Assembly (NCBI RefSeq): GCF_947179515.1
Contig: NC_067473.1
Coordinates: forward strand, 92,883,850-92,947,849
Length of the DNA: 64,000 nucleotides
Direction of reading: 5' to 3'
Source of the DNA: Apodemus sylvaticus
Lineage: Eukaryota; Chordata; Mammalia; Rodentia; Muridae
Below are positions 11,326-23,100 of this stretch, piece after piece. The position numbers were made by a program, and so were the translations under genes. Below the pieces are notes generated by a model. It was not told the DNA's origin. It did not search any database and saw only the letters and a program-made list of their open reading frames with translations. Each line of letters opens with the position of its first letter. Position 1 is the first letter of the stretch.

Positions 11326-11462
11326 TTTTACTTTTGTCTTCATAGTCTTACTAATTTACTCAACTGACCTTGAACTCACTCTGCCCAAGCAGGCCTTAAA
11401 CTTGGGATCCTCCTGCTCCCACCTTCCTAGAAGTTGAGATACAGGCCTTTGCTATCAGCCTT
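11326..11462 (-). mobile_element. Old B1-family SINE, reverse
   Basis: Reversed B1/PB1 order: 'actgaccttgaactcactct', 'gcccaagcaggccttaaact', 'tgggatcctcctgctccc', then the reversed head 'agttgagatacaggcctttg'. Strongly diverged. Confidence 0.65.
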
Positions 11463-12085
11463 AGTTTGTTCAACATTCTTCTTTAAATATTTTAATTCCA
11501 GCAACAATGTCAGGAAAGTATATAAACCTGTTCAGAATAATAATCTTCAATTCACAGTCTACATACAGAAATGAGTTAGCACACTAGGGCAGTTTATTAT
11601 GTAGAGCCATTTGGTGTTGGCAAAGTGGTTTTAATTCCTATAACATGCCCAGAAAAATAATTTTTAAGTGATACTAGTGTAAAATGAGCATAATTGGGAA
11701 TCAGAAAATGCAGGTTATAATAACCTTGTGTTTACTGTGTAATTGTGGCTCTTTCTCTGCACCTGTCTCCCTCAGGTCAATCATCATTATAACTGAATTA
11801 ATAAAGTTATTCTTTTGATTGAATTCATAAAATCACTTAAAATTGTGCCTGTGGTACAACAAGCCAACACTAAGTGTGCACATTATATGAGTGTATTTAT
11901 TACAGCTGGGAGAAATTGTCAGAATATTAAAAGTAATCTTGAGTATATGGACTTAATAAATACATTACCAAGAAATTGTTTAATTTATGATTTTTAAAAT
12001 CATCTTCCCATGTGCTTTATTCTGGCTATTTTTATATTCACCTTAAAATATGGTCTTTCGTATTATAATTATCAAGGCATATTTT
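11463..12085. other. Unassigned non-coding DNA
   Basis: AT-rich, with no repeat or gene recognised. Confidence 0.4.
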
Positions 12086-12304
12086 ACTTTCTCATTGCTG
12101 TTATAGGATAACCTGAAAGACATGACCTAGGGAAGACATGGCAGCAGGCAGGGAAGGTCTGGTTCCAGGAGCCGGAAGTTAACTGGTCATACTGCACACA
12201 CATTTGAAGAAGCAAGTGGTGAGCAGAAAGGATGGCTAAAACTTGAGGGTTACTGCCAGCAACCCACTTCCGCCAGCAAGTCCATGCCTTCTCAGGTTAC
12301 ACAA
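12086..12304 (-). mobile_element. MaLR LTR, first part (3' LTR of a minus-strand provirus)
   Basis: Homologous to the LTR at 14186-14510: both carry an 'aggcagg' block, an 'actggtcatactgcacacac' / 'gctggtcagacacattgcat' block, and a 'cacttccgccagcaag' / 'cacttgctccagcaagg' block in the same order. It starts near 'tttctcattgctgttatagg', the reversed LTR end. The match to the second LTR is then interrupted by another LTR-like sequence. Confidence 0.6.
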
Positions 12305-12650
12305 CTGTTCTAGTTTTATTTCAGTTGCTGAGATAAAGCCCTTTAACAAAAGTCTATCAGGAGGAACTCAGACAGCTAGTTGCCTCAGATCTACAACCAA
12401 AAGCACTGGAGACTGAGAGCGTGCTTACTTTTTCTACTGCTTCCTTGTGCTCAGCTCAATTTCTATACTTTTATACAGTTCAGAATTAGTGCCACTCATA
12501 GTGGGCTAGGTCTTCCCACAGAAATTAACTTAATTAAGGCAATCCTGCACACACAGGCCCACAGACAGTCACACAATGTGTATAATTCCTTAGAGCCTTT
12601 CTTCTCAGGTGCATCAAGCTACCCATTACAACCACCTTGTCAACTGGCAT
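12305..12650 (-). mobile_element. Second LTR-like sequence nested in the MaLR LTR
   Basis: Shows its own reversed LTR order: 'cagttgctgagataaagccc', 'tgtgctcagctcaatttcta', 'acttttatacagttcagaat', 'gtcttcccacagaaattaac'. This resembles a different MaLR/ERVL-type LTR. Exact ends and TSD cannot be fixed because both elements are old. Confidence 0.5.
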
Positions 12651-12760
12651 CACCCTCTAGGAATCAAGTATTCAGAAACATGACCTTATGCAGACATTAT
12701 ATTTTTAGAACACAATCTGTTGAGACCAGCTCTCATATGCTCATGGAAATCACTTAATGT
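12651..12760 (-). mobile_element. Remainder of the interrupted MaLR LTR
   Basis: The 'ggaatcaagtattcagaaac' stretch corresponds to 'gaccaagtgttcaaacatat' in the right-hand LTR, so the first LTR seems to resume here. Low-confidence boundary. Confidence 0.4.
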
Positions 12761-14185
12761 AAAATGCATCTAGTCAACTTCAAAAGGCTTTTAGTAGTCC
12801 TAGCACTGTTCAAATGTCTAAAACCCAAAATCTCTTCTAAGACTAACGCAATGGCCTAGTTAAACTCTTGTAAAATAAAAATGCAGATTACATATTCCCA
12901 CCATACAGTGGCCCAGAATATATATTCCCATAGACTAGGCAAAGAAAGGTCACGCATGATCTAGCAGGACAACTAACTTCTGTAGCTTCGTGTTCAATAC
13001 CTGAAACTCCTAATGTAGTCCTCTGGGCTCCAAAAGGCTATGGAAGCTCCACCACTATAACTGTACTGTTTGCAGCATATATAGATTTTCTCTTGGTCTG
13101 GTCCCATTTTCTAATTTCAGCAATCCTTGGCAGATGTCTATGGTAGTGATATCTCCAGTATCCTGAGGTTTCCATTACACCTTGTGCCTTGTCTTCACAA
13201 CTTTACACAGTGGCCTCTGAGGGCCTTTTTGGATGGACTTTGACTCTGTGACATATTGCTTAGCCTCAGCTGCATTTCAACACACACCACCCCATCTTAT
13301 AATTTCTCTGCCTTCAATATGTGGGCCACATGAGCAATACTAACAAGGTCCGTTGCTAGTTTAAGATGGGGTCTAGCATTTCTGGACCATAACTGCATGA
13401 GTTTCTATGTTCTCTGACACTAGACAAATGCTCTTCTAGCCTGTTGCTTTTGAGGTGCAGGGAACCTGTCATCTGTATTCCTAGTTCCAATTTCCTCTTT
13501 CACCTAAATTCTCATCTTTACAAGTTGTGGCCTTGAATGAGTGGGTACTGGCACTCAGGACACTTTTCTTACTGCCCTTGTACAAAGGCAGGATTCTCTT
13601 TAATGACTTTAATCTCTTCGACAGTTACAGCCACTTTGTTGTCTACATTCTTTCTGTTCACAACTGTAACCTTGCTTACACACTTTTTAAAGCAAACCTG
13701 GTATTTTTTAAATTACTTTTTCTGTCTGTTGTTATCTCAGTGTAGATCTGAGTGAGGGCAGTGTGTAATAATTTTTACATGGTCACAGTGTCAACTGCCT
13801 TGGAGTTTTCTCTGCCAAAAGCATAGTCTGTTGCTTTTCAATTCAGCCTCAGTCATGATCAAGGACACAGACAGAATATAGACATATTCCTTGCCAGAAT
13901 GTAATCTGAATGACTCCTACTCCAGTTCCTAGCAGAGTCCTTGTTTCCTTCTGAAACCTTATTAGTCTGGTCTTGAACGTTCATATTTCTAACTTCCAAT
14001 CTTCCAAACCTCCACCAGAGTGAACCATTAAACCATGCTTAAAGCCTTTATGAGTTTCTCTAATCCAAAATTCTAAATTCCTCTACTTTCCTCCCTCATA
14101 CCAAATCTTAAGGTCAAAGAACCATCACAGTATCAGCCCTTCTCATACCAATTTTTATCTTATTTTCCTGTTGTTAAAAATAAAA
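12761..14185 (-). mobile_element. MaLR internal region, reverse orientation
   Basis: In reverse complement it follows the MaLR internal consensus as remembered: 'tagtcctagcactgttcaaa', 'atgcagattacatattccca', 'tttctcttggtctggtccca', 'ccttggcagatgtctatggt', 'cacagtggcctctgagggcc'. The last two blocks are the reversed counterpart of the internal sequence at 749-1280. No retroviral gene frame is present, which is normal for this non-autonomous family. Confidence 0.65.
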
Positions 14186-14510
14186 TATTCTATCAAAAGC
14201 AATTTAGGGAAGAGAGGATGCTTTTTGGCTTAGAGTACCAGAGGATATAGACCATCATATCAACAGGCAGGAACGGCATCGTGGCATAAAAACAAGCTGG
14301 TCAGACACATTGCATCAATATTTAGGAAGCAGGTGGTAAAGAGGAAAGGAAGGCTATAAATTTTCAAAGCCAGCACCCAATAATGCACTTGCTCCAGCAA
14401 GGCTCTGCCTCCTAAAAGTTTCACAATCTCCCAAAGAGTGTCACCATCTGGAGACCAAGTGTTCAAACATATGAGACTATAGAAACTTTTCACATTTGAA
14501 CTTCAAGGGG
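14186..14510 (-). mobile_element. MaLR LTR (5' LTR of the minus-strand provirus)
   Basis: Reversed LTR: 'gcacttgctccagcaaggct', 'ctcctaaaagtttcacaatc', 'gaccaagtgttcaaacatat'. It pairs with 12086-12304 to bracket the internal region, so 12086-14510 is best read as one old minus-strand provirus. Confidence 0.65.
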
Positions 14511-14539
14511 AAAAGGATGGTATGCTACATGATGATTGT

Positions 14540-14905
14540 GGCCATTAATCTTTATTGTCAGCTTGAATGGATTTGGAATCACCTAGGACATTGAGAAATA
14601 CCTCTGGGTATGTCTATAAGGAGCCTTCTAGAGATACTGAGTTACTGATAGGGGAAGACATGCCCTGAATGTAAAAGGTAGATTCTGTAATCAAATTGAT
14701 GGTGTACAGAGAATTAAGAGGAAGGAGAAAATATCAGCTCAACAGTGTGCCCCACTTTCTGTTTCTAGGCCATGATGTCATGAATCTCAATTCATCACAC
14801 TCTTCTTGCAATAAAGTACTGACCTCTACTGTGAGCCACCATAAGTCCTGCCTCCTTAAATTTGTTCAAGTTTTAGTTAGTGCAGCACGAAGAACAACTA
14901 ATGAA
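14540..14905 (+). mobile_element. MaLR-type LTR, plus orientation
   Basis: Order of 'taatctttattgtcagcttg', 'gatttggaatcacctaggac', 'gacatgccctgaatgtaaaa', 'tgtgagccaccataagtcct', and a degraded end resembling 'gtaactaagaca'. This is a different LTR subfamily from its minus-strand neighbour and lies only about 30 bases from it. Confidence 0.65.
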
Positions 14906-15886
14906 GTGGGTTTTAAATAAATCTATTTTAAACTTCCTTTTCAAATTTGAACATCTCCCCTGGAAAACTAAATGAACACATACCTTTTTTTCACATTTAT
15001 TATGTAACTGTGGAAGGTCCCAGATATATGTCCAAACCTCAAAATGTAAATTTGAGCTGAGCTATACATTAGTAAAATAGTCCTTATGTGGCCTGAGGAG
15101 AAATAAAATTAATACAACTATGTCTAACCTTGTATGCCAGAAGGAATGCACTAACCTGAAAATAATATTGTATTCTGTACTTTTTTGGAATTTGGGCACT
15201 ATTAACTTTCTAATTGGACAAAGATCACATGGGAGATTTGTACCTTCTTTCAGGTGTAATGTCTCTTGAAAATGGGTAATATTTCCACACAGAAAAATGA
15301 TAAGGAGGCATTGATTAGCAAACTATTTGGAATTTTGCTAACATTCTTTCCATACCATTCCAGTTTAAATAAAGGTTTTGAAAATACTCCCCTCATGCTG
15401 GCAGAATGGAAGGTACTCTGTAAGCATTAGAGTGGAAAATCTTGTTTCAAGTTAACCAATAACTTCTGAAATGCAGTGCCTCTGAACTGCCCTAAAGCTG
15501 AGAGCAGTAGTTAGATTCCTTTTGAATTTTCCTGCTGTTTGTCTTCATTCATCTGACACTTTAAACCTAAAGGGCAATAATGGTTTTCTCCTTCCCCTTG
15601 TGTCCTTGTGCTTCTGAATCTTCATCCTTTCCTTCAAGACTTTAAATATACTAAAGACATCCCTGAAGCAGACACTGTAACCACACAGGCTCCTGGAACT
15701 TGGCATGACACTTCCCCAGGAAAGCATGCTTCTCTGCTTAAAGGATGGTGTTCAAGGAAGAATTAGTGGGCTCTAAATCCTATTGCTGCCACGTAGTAAC
15801 TCTATAATCTGGGGGAAGATATTTTGCCTTAACAAATTTCAGCAAAGTCCAAGATGTAAATAAAAGTAAAGGTAATGGTGTCTTGT
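14906..15886. other. Unassigned non-coding DNA
   Basis: No repeat or gene recognised. Confidence 0.4.
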
Positions 15887-16370
15887 AAAAACATCATGTG
15901 GAACCTAGGTGTCCTTCAACAGAGGAATGGATACAAAAAATGTGGTATATTTACACAATGGAGTACTATTCAGCCATTAGAAACAATGAATTCATGAAAT
16001 TCTTAGACAAATGGATGGAGCTGGAGAACATCATACTAAGTGTGGTAACCCAGTCTCAAAAGATCAATCATGATATGTACTCACTGATAAGTGGATATTA
16101 GCCTAGAAACTTTGAAAACCCAAGACATAATCCACAAATTAAATGATGTCCAAAAAGAATGGAGGAGTGGCCCCTGGTTCTGGAAAGACTCAGTGCAAGA
16201 GTATAGGGGAATTCCAGAACAGGGAAGTGGGAAGGGGTAGATGGAGGAACAGGGGGACGGAAGAGGGCTTATGGGGCTTGCGGGGAGTGGGGACCCAGAA
16301 AAGGGGAAATCATTTGAAATGTAAATAAAAAAATATATCAATAAAAAAAAAGAAAAAAACATCATGTGGA
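15887..16370 (+). mobile_element. 5'-truncated L1 with perfect 16-bp TSD
   Basis: L1 body 15903-16354 contains the last ORF2 codons (reading 'W-Y-I-Y-T-M-E-Y-Y-S-A-I' at about 15940) and a short Mus-type 3' UTR ending GAAATCATTTGAAATGTAAA and an A-tail. It is flanked by AAAAACATCATGTGGA at 15887-15902 and 16355-16370, identical in both copies. The insertion is about 450 bases long, so reverse transcription stopped very early. The perfect TSD points to a fairly recent event. Confidence 0.93.
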
Positions 16371-16564
16371 TTATGTGCAAATCACTTGTTTATTTTTTCA
16401 TAACTATTGAACACATGTACCAAGTATGTAGAAGTAGGGATAAGAACTCATACTCTTAGTGGCAAGTCAAGGGAAAGATAATCATATTCAAATAAAACAT
16501 AGGAAACTACAAGTCCTAGAGAAAAGGAAAATGGTTAGTGCAAAGAATAGAATATGTTAAGTGG

Positions 16565-16751
16565 TTAGCTAAGAGGTTTAAGTGATAGCTCAATGGTCAG
16601 GAGCATTTACTGCTCTTGCAGAGGCCTCAAGTTCAGTTCCCAGCATTCATATTACATGATACACAACTGCCTACAAATGCAGTTCCAGGGACTCCAATGC
16701 CCTGTGGCCTCCACAGGTTCCTTCACATCCACTGTGTTCATAAACTCTCAT

Positions 16752-16782
<31 letters not shown>

Positions 16783-16800
16783 TATAATAAAAAAAAAAAA
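16565..16800 (+). mobile_element. B2 SINE with (CA)n and A-tail
   Basis: 'aagtgatagctcaatggtca', 'tactgctcttgcagaggcct', 'caagttcagttcccagcatt', 'ttccagggactccaatgccc', then a (CA)n run at 16755-16781 and an A-tail. The A and B boxes of the pol III promoter are recognisable though diverged. Its tail served as the landing site for the next B1. Confidence 0.9.
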
Positions 16801-16989
16801 AAACAGGGAGTCAAGCCGGGCGTGATGGCGCACGCCTGTAATCCCAGCACTTGGGAGGCAGAGGCAGGCGGATTTCTGAGTTCGAGGCCAGCCTGGTCTA
16901 CAGAGTGAGTTCCAGGACAGCCAGGGCTATACAGAGAAACCCTGTCTCAAAAAACCAAAAAAAAAAAAAAAAAAAAACAGGGAGTCAAG
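16801..16989 (+). mobile_element. B1 SINE (mouse type), full length, 15-bp TSD
   Basis: Full-length 7SL-derived B1 from 'ccgggcgtgatggcgcacgc' to 'gaaaccctgtctcaaaa' with a long A-tail. The TSD AAACAGGGAGTCAAG is at 16801-16815 and 16975-16989, both perfect. The core 'ggatttctgagttcgaggcc' is the mouse-lineage form, and the low divergence suggests a young copy. Confidence 0.95.
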
Positions 16990-17130
16990 AAGGTGTACTA
17001 AGAATATGACTAAATTAAGATCAAAGCAGCAAAGGGGATAAGTAACTTCAATTAAAAAGATCAAAAGGAGCAATAAATGCCAAGATTTGAGGTGAGTTTA
17101 GTATCAGTTTTCTGAGGATTTCTAAGGATT

Positions 17131-17335
17131 AGAAATAAAGCTCAAGCCGGGCATGGTAGTGCACGCTAGTAATCCCAGCACTTGGGAAGCAGAGGCAGGC
17201 AGATTTCTGAGTTTGAGGCCAGCTCTACAGAGTGAGTTCCAGGACAGCCAGGGCTACACAGGGAAACCCTGTCTCTAAAAAACAAACAAACAAAAAAACC
17301 AAAAAACAAAAAAACAAAAAACAACAAAAAAACAA

Positions 17336-17403
<68 letters not shown>

Positions 17404-17439
17404 AAAGAAAAGAAAAGAAAAAAAGAAATAAAGCTCAAG
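17131..17439 (+). mobile_element. B1 SINE with GAAA-expanded tail, 16-bp TSD
   Basis: B1 body starts at 17147 and has a small deletion in the middle ('gaggccagctctacagag', where the usual copy reads 'gaggccagcctggtctacag'). The A-tail has turned into a long (GAAA)n tract. The TSD AGAAATAAAGCTCAAG at 17131-17146 and 17424-17439 is perfect. Confidence 0.95.
17337..17425. repeat. (GAAA)n microsatellite in a B1 tail
   Basis: About 18 GAAA units followed by GAAAA units, grown from the B1 A-tail. It explains the poly-KE and poly-FLS open frames here. Confidence 0.95.
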
Positions 17440-18999
17440 TCACAGGCATGCAATGACCATAAGATAAATAATTCTGAGATGGAAAAGAAGAAAAATATAA
17501 GTCACACAAACAAGGTCACATTCCACCTTTACCACATGCCAGACCTCAGATTCAAAACAGAGTATATGAGCCCTTGGACTTTCGGGTGTTGCAGGAGGAA
17601 TTAAAACAATAGAACCAGCACATTCCTGTGTTTGTGCCTCTGCCCCGGTGTGGAACTCCACAATCTCTCTAGGTTCCCACTGGCAAGTCACTACCATGCA
17701 ATCCCTGTGCTTCAAATCCCCCACGGCCTTTGTGGAGCACCTCAGGCAAACCCACAGTTGGCCACGGTACTTTCTCTCTTGAATCCAGATGAGCCACCGA
17801 GGGAAGGAAAACTCAACACAAACTTAGTTCAGAAACAATGGTAACTCATTCTCTGTGTGCAACAACTATGACCCAAAGCCTTTTTAAAATCTGATCCCTA
17901 AGGATCCGCCATAATACTAGGAAACTCTATATCTTACCCCTCTGCTGTCCTGATTACAAAAGGAAGTAACTCTCCTGCTTCCTCTCTTCCTCCATCCAAC
18001 CCAGAAGTCCCAACTACTCACCTAGTGACTGGCTTCTTTATTCATTAGGACATTGGTTCACAAGAACAGCACCAGGCCCATTCACAACATTCAGGGGTTT
18101 TTTTTTTTCCCTTTTATAAATGTATTGCTATTGAGGCCCTACTAGACTTTTCTTGCAAGTTGTCAACATGTATAAATACACAATAAGCTACAACAGCTAT
18201 TATTATCAATAGTATTATGCTATTAGCATTGCTAAGGTGATCTAGTGCATTCACACTTAATTAATGTGTGTAACCCAAGTCTAGTTTTCTATGGAGTATC
18301 AATTTGCATCTATGATGGACAATGGAATATTTCAAGTTCACATAGAATGAGAGGCTGTCTAAAAAAGTCTTATTTCAATATTTATCTAGTTCCAAAAGTT
18401 TTGTGCAATAAAGCATGATTCTCTACCACACAAGCATAGTATCCTAGGATGCTGATGGGTGAAGGGCAAAGCAATCTATTAGGTCATTTTCAGTTTTCAG
18501 TTGTTTTGCTTTGCAATAAGCAAGGACATGTCACCTCATCTTTGCTACCCTAATGGCCTGTGCTGCTACATCGCATAACCCCTCTGTGATTACTTACTCT
18601 GAAATCCTTTCTCAGTGTCTCTGTGTGTCTTCCAGCATTGACCAACCAATTTATATGGCAATGAAGCTAAATCATAAAAGTTAATTATGGCTCCGTCTGT
18701 AAAGGGTACAAGTTAACATTATTAAGCTATTTAGAATGAGGAAAAGCTAAACAAAAATTATGGCAGTGGTGAAATGATGCAGTTTGTTTCTGAATTGTAA
18801 TTTCTATCATATTTGGCATATATCGCATTTGTAGATATCTCATCAGTTAAAGTATATGAATGTTTTGCATTCTGACATATTATGTTGGTAGATAGGTATG
18901 TAGATACACATATACATGCATAACCATATAACATGTGCTAGTACTTAACTGTTGATTTAGTTAATTTCACTTTGTTTTGTTAAGAGTTTTTTAAACAAT
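17440..18999. other. Unassigned DNA; possible conserved non-coding stretch
   Basis: About 1.5 kb without recognisable repeats. The part from about 18120 to 18950 is AT-rich with many TAAT/ATTA words (for example 'cttaattaatgtgtgt' at 18258) but is not low-complexity, as in many vertebrate conserved non-coding elements. This is an impression only. Confidence 0.35.
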
Positions 19000-19160
19000 T
19001 TTGTCTGGAGGTGGGGCACATGTCGTGGCATACATGTGGCGCTCAGAGGACAACTTCCAACTGTAGTTCTCTTCTTCCCGTGTGGGTCCTGAGGATAAAA
19101 CTCGAGCCAACAGGGTGGGCAGCATAAAAATGTCTTTATCCACATTTTGCCAGCCCCCAA
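19000..19160 (-). mobile_element. B3 SINE, reverse
   Basis: Reversed B3: 'gctcagaggacaacttccaa', 'gttctcttcttcccgtgtgg', 'gtcctgaggataaaactcga', ending 'cacattttgccagccccc', the reversed head. Confidence 0.75.
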
Positions 19161-20054
19161 AAAGGTATGTTTGTGATAAGGAAACTTAAGTTGGCAGTTA
19201 AACATTTTAAACTTGCGATCTATTATTTTTGATACAGAAACACCTGTTTTTGTTTTAGAATATAACAACATCTTTTAATTGTTGAATATTTTATTTATAA
19301 TAAAGGAAAATAGAAAGAAGAGGGTGCAAACCATCCTTCAGTATGCTCCATGCAGGTAATAGGAGCATGGACATGGTGAGCTTGGAAGAGAGCAATGACT
19401 TAAGGAAAGAACCAGTGCACTGTAGAGCTCCCATGCCGAAGTGCTCCGGACTCTGGGGATTACCTGCCAGCAATCTGCTTTCTCAGATGCTGGAGACTCA
19501 CTCGGTCTGAGATGCGTGAGCCAGCCAGATTGGTTCCTGCTGAGGCTTCTTCCTTGTGAAAAAAGGCAGCCCTCTGTCTCTAGTGTGTTCTCACAACTCT
19601 TTACTTTGTAACTGTGTGCATACCTCAGGTGGCTTGCTAAGTGCACACAGCCTCATTTCTTCCTGGTAGATGGAACCTTGCCTGACTGGGCAGACTCACA
19701 CTAATGGCCTCATTGGGGGTTAATTACCCCTTTACCTGCAGTTTCCAATATAGTCACGGGCTGAGATATAGGGTTAGGAATTCAACACATGACTTCTCAG
19801 AGACCCACTTCAGACCACGACACTAGTTGCCTGCTCAGACTTTCTCCTTCTTTTGTGTCTGAGGTGATTAGATTCTTAAGAGTTGGGAACAACAAAAATA
19901 AGCAGAAACAGAACAGAATACCAGAGTTCCCATTGTCAGTTTATAATGGGAACCAACTGATTTGTGCCTATCATTTGTATATACATTATATTATGTCTGT
20001 CCCCAAATTTCAAAGGGATCTGTTTATGACGGATTCCTGTTGTTATTTTGTCTT
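19161..20054. other. Unassigned non-coding DNA
   Basis: No repeat or gene recognised. Two minus-strand open frames (19291-19473 and 19338-19646) lack any family motif. Confidence 0.4.
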
Positions 20055-20168
20055 GACTTTTTTTAAAACAGTGTCTCATTCTGTAGCCAGGTTGACCTTG
20101 AATTCATGTAGTCATCCTGCTCCAAGCTCCTGATAGTCAGATTACAGGTAGAAGCTACCTTGCCCAGC
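20055..20168 (-). mobile_element. Old B1-family monomer, reverse
   Basis: 'gtgtctcattctgtagccag', 'gttgaccttgaattcatgta', 'gtcatcctgctccaagctcc', 'tgatagtcagattacaggta', ending 'taccttgcccagctc'. These are reversed B1 blocks in the right order with many substitutions, with an A-tail remnant (T-run) on the left. Confidence 0.75.
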
Positions 20169-23100
20169 TCAGTGATAATTCTGACTGCCTGAAAAATCTT
20201 GCTTTTATGTAATTCGAAGGAAAGATTTTTCCCCATAAAATTTTCTCACATTCTTCCTTTTATCCCTGAGGTCAGGTTTATACATACATATGTATATATG
20301 TATAAACTTCACTATTTACAAATTAAACTCTCTTTATTTGTCATCTATATGGGGTACAAAAACTATGCTTTCCATAAAGCAAACAATCTTCTAGATAATT
20401 TGTTGCTGGAGGCCATGTGCTGTGCAAGAACTATGGCCATGACCCTGAGAAAATTGCTTGCCCTCACGGAAATGTATTTCCTGAGAAATGAGGACAACAG
20501 TATGTCCTGCCTAGTGTTGATGAGGATAAAACTATGCTGCATGTGTGAAAACACCTGTGGGCATTCCACAAGTGTCAGTGATTCTCACTTCTGCAGATGG
20601 GTTTCTGTTGAGCATCAATATTGTCCACACTGTGCTGGTAGCATTTTCCTTATAACGCAACCCACTTCCTGGACTATTTGGAAAGTTTCCATGGACTAAA
20701 ATACATGAGCTTCCTAGAGTTTACGATCTCTTCAGCCATGGGTAATTGGCCAGGTTTAGAGTGCCAGGCATAAATTCCCTGCTGTTGATGGAGCTGAAGT
20801 CCAGCTAGACACATGTTCTCATTACCTCCAAGTTAAAAGCAACACTATTGCACCATCGTGGCTCTCTCACCTGGCTAGTCCTTGTATTTTCCCGGCTTGA
20901 TAGCTAAGTAGAAAATGTTTTTGCTTTTGTTCCCCCTTGTCAGCTTACCTAGCACCTTTGAATGCTATGAGAGCTAGTCCCCAGAGGAGCGGCTCTCCAG
21001 TCACTTACACATCTGTGAATGGGGAAATGGAAAAATGAGGTGAGAGAGAGTTTAACTGCAAAGGCAGGGAGCAAAATGCAGATAATACAGAGGGAGAGGG
21101 AGAAAGGAGAGGGAAATACCATTAAGGATACTTGAAAAGGCCATAAAGAAACATTATTGTATAAGCCAACTTAAAAAATATATATATTGTATGTGTGCAT
21201 ACATATATAATTTAAATGAAGTTATGCCACATGCAGAAAGATTGTCCTTCACCCCAATCCCAAGACATAAATTATCTGACAAACAAACAAACAAAAAATA
21301 AATCCAATGCCAAGAATAAAACCCTCCCTTCCAGTTGTTGTTTAGGAAAGTTCAAGAGATCCCCAAACAAGATAGGCTGTTATTGTTGCATTGGGATTTC
21401 TCTCAGATTGAAGATATGTCACTATTTATTAAGACACCACACACTTTGCACACCACACAGGGCTGGGGAGGGTGGAGCAAACATTCTTTAATACCTTAAG
21501 GATGTGAGAAAGGATCAAAAAGAAATTTAAATTCAAGCAAGTAAAGCAATCAGTTATGTTTTGTCTCCCAGTTTACCGTTTGCTAAATAGTGCCCACATT
21601 TGCCCTCATTCCCACAGGGTAGTTATCCTTAACTCAGGTTCATGTTCAACCTTAAGTGTATCAGTTCATTGTAGTTGCTTCAGTTTCAAGATACATCTTC
21701 CATCACCATCTGGCATCACTTTCACATTGTTATAGCTGCACAAACCATCGTCATCTCAACCGTAAATTTGGTAAATTGTAACTGATTTCTAAACTCAATT
21801 CCACCACCTAAGGCAAGCCTTACATCAGGAAAGGCAATCACTACATCTGCCTCCACATCAATGTGATGGGTTCAGCGGGAGATACACTCATAGTCCAAAG
21901 GGGGGAGAGATGCAATTGTTTGCCCTAACAGGATTAAACCCAAAGAATCCTTCAAGATAAAAAGAATGTGTTCCCTGTAGAGTGTGATTAGAAACCTTCC
22001 TGATAACACTAATCATCCCACTCCCCACTCATACCCCCCACTCCCAAGCAAGCATTCATCATATCGCCCTCAGCTAGCACGTGAAAGAATTGTTCTATAT
22101 AGTGCCAGTTCTGACTCTTTCACCCTGGCTTATACTCATACAACACTGGGGTTCACCTGGAGTCATCATTCATATAGTTCCTAAAGCCAGATTTGGTAGC
22201 ACTTTGCAAAGATATCAGAAAGGAATTATTTTTATTGAAATATGTTTGGTACGAAAGCTAATATCACGTGTCTATAGCTTAATTACTTCTCAAGTCCAGC
22301 TTACTCTGCCTTCTGGAAACTTCCCAGCACTGGTAACTGCATTGCAAATGTCTCAGTGAATGACCCATCTGTATGTTGTGTCAAGGGATGTAGCTAACAA
22401 TTGCACTCATAATTATATTTAGCATGACATTCTGAGCCTAGTAAATTGAAACAAAATTGAAATACAAAGAGAGACCTTTAGTGGTACAGGACAGAAGCTA
22501 ATTTTTTCCCATCAAAAGGTTAATTTAGCAATACTTGTCATTTAAGGATCCAAAGCTCACAGGATCGTGGGTGCAGTTCACTTTTCTCTATCTGGCTTAC
22601 CAGCCCAACTCTGGACAATATGGTGAAACAATAACACTGTAATGACTAGCTATAAAACAGAACTATGAAATGCATACATTCTCTTTAATGTTGTTTACCA
22701 GAAAAAGTTCTAACCTTGTTCTACTTTGTTTTCCCCTTGCCTTGGCTATTTTGGTCTTCTTCAAATGTTGCTTGTGATTAAACCACCACACACAATTAGC
22801 TCTAGTACTTTAACCTAAATGAACCAAAGCTGCAATGACAAACGCATAAGCGGAGCCAGGGATGGCAAATGCTGAGCCTATTCGAAATTAGATGCTAACC
22901 TATATTTGTAATTATGGGCTGCAATACAGCCAGTTTGCCCTTCACACTTCCACCCTAAAATACTGACAGAAATGTATGGAATAACTTAAATGCATGCTAT
23001 CAGCTCTATGCCTTTCTTATCCGGGTTAGTACAGTTCAAATATGGGATGCATGGTTGAGGACAGGTGACTGCAATGGAAAGTGGCTGTGTACAACGAGCT

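Noticed and set aside
16816..16960. 7SL RNA gene
   Set aside because: It is a B1 SINE with tail and TSD; B1 derives from 7SL but is much shorter.
17232..17456. Lys-rich frame ending in K-E-R-K repeats
   Set aside because: B1 sequence followed by the (GAAA)n tail.
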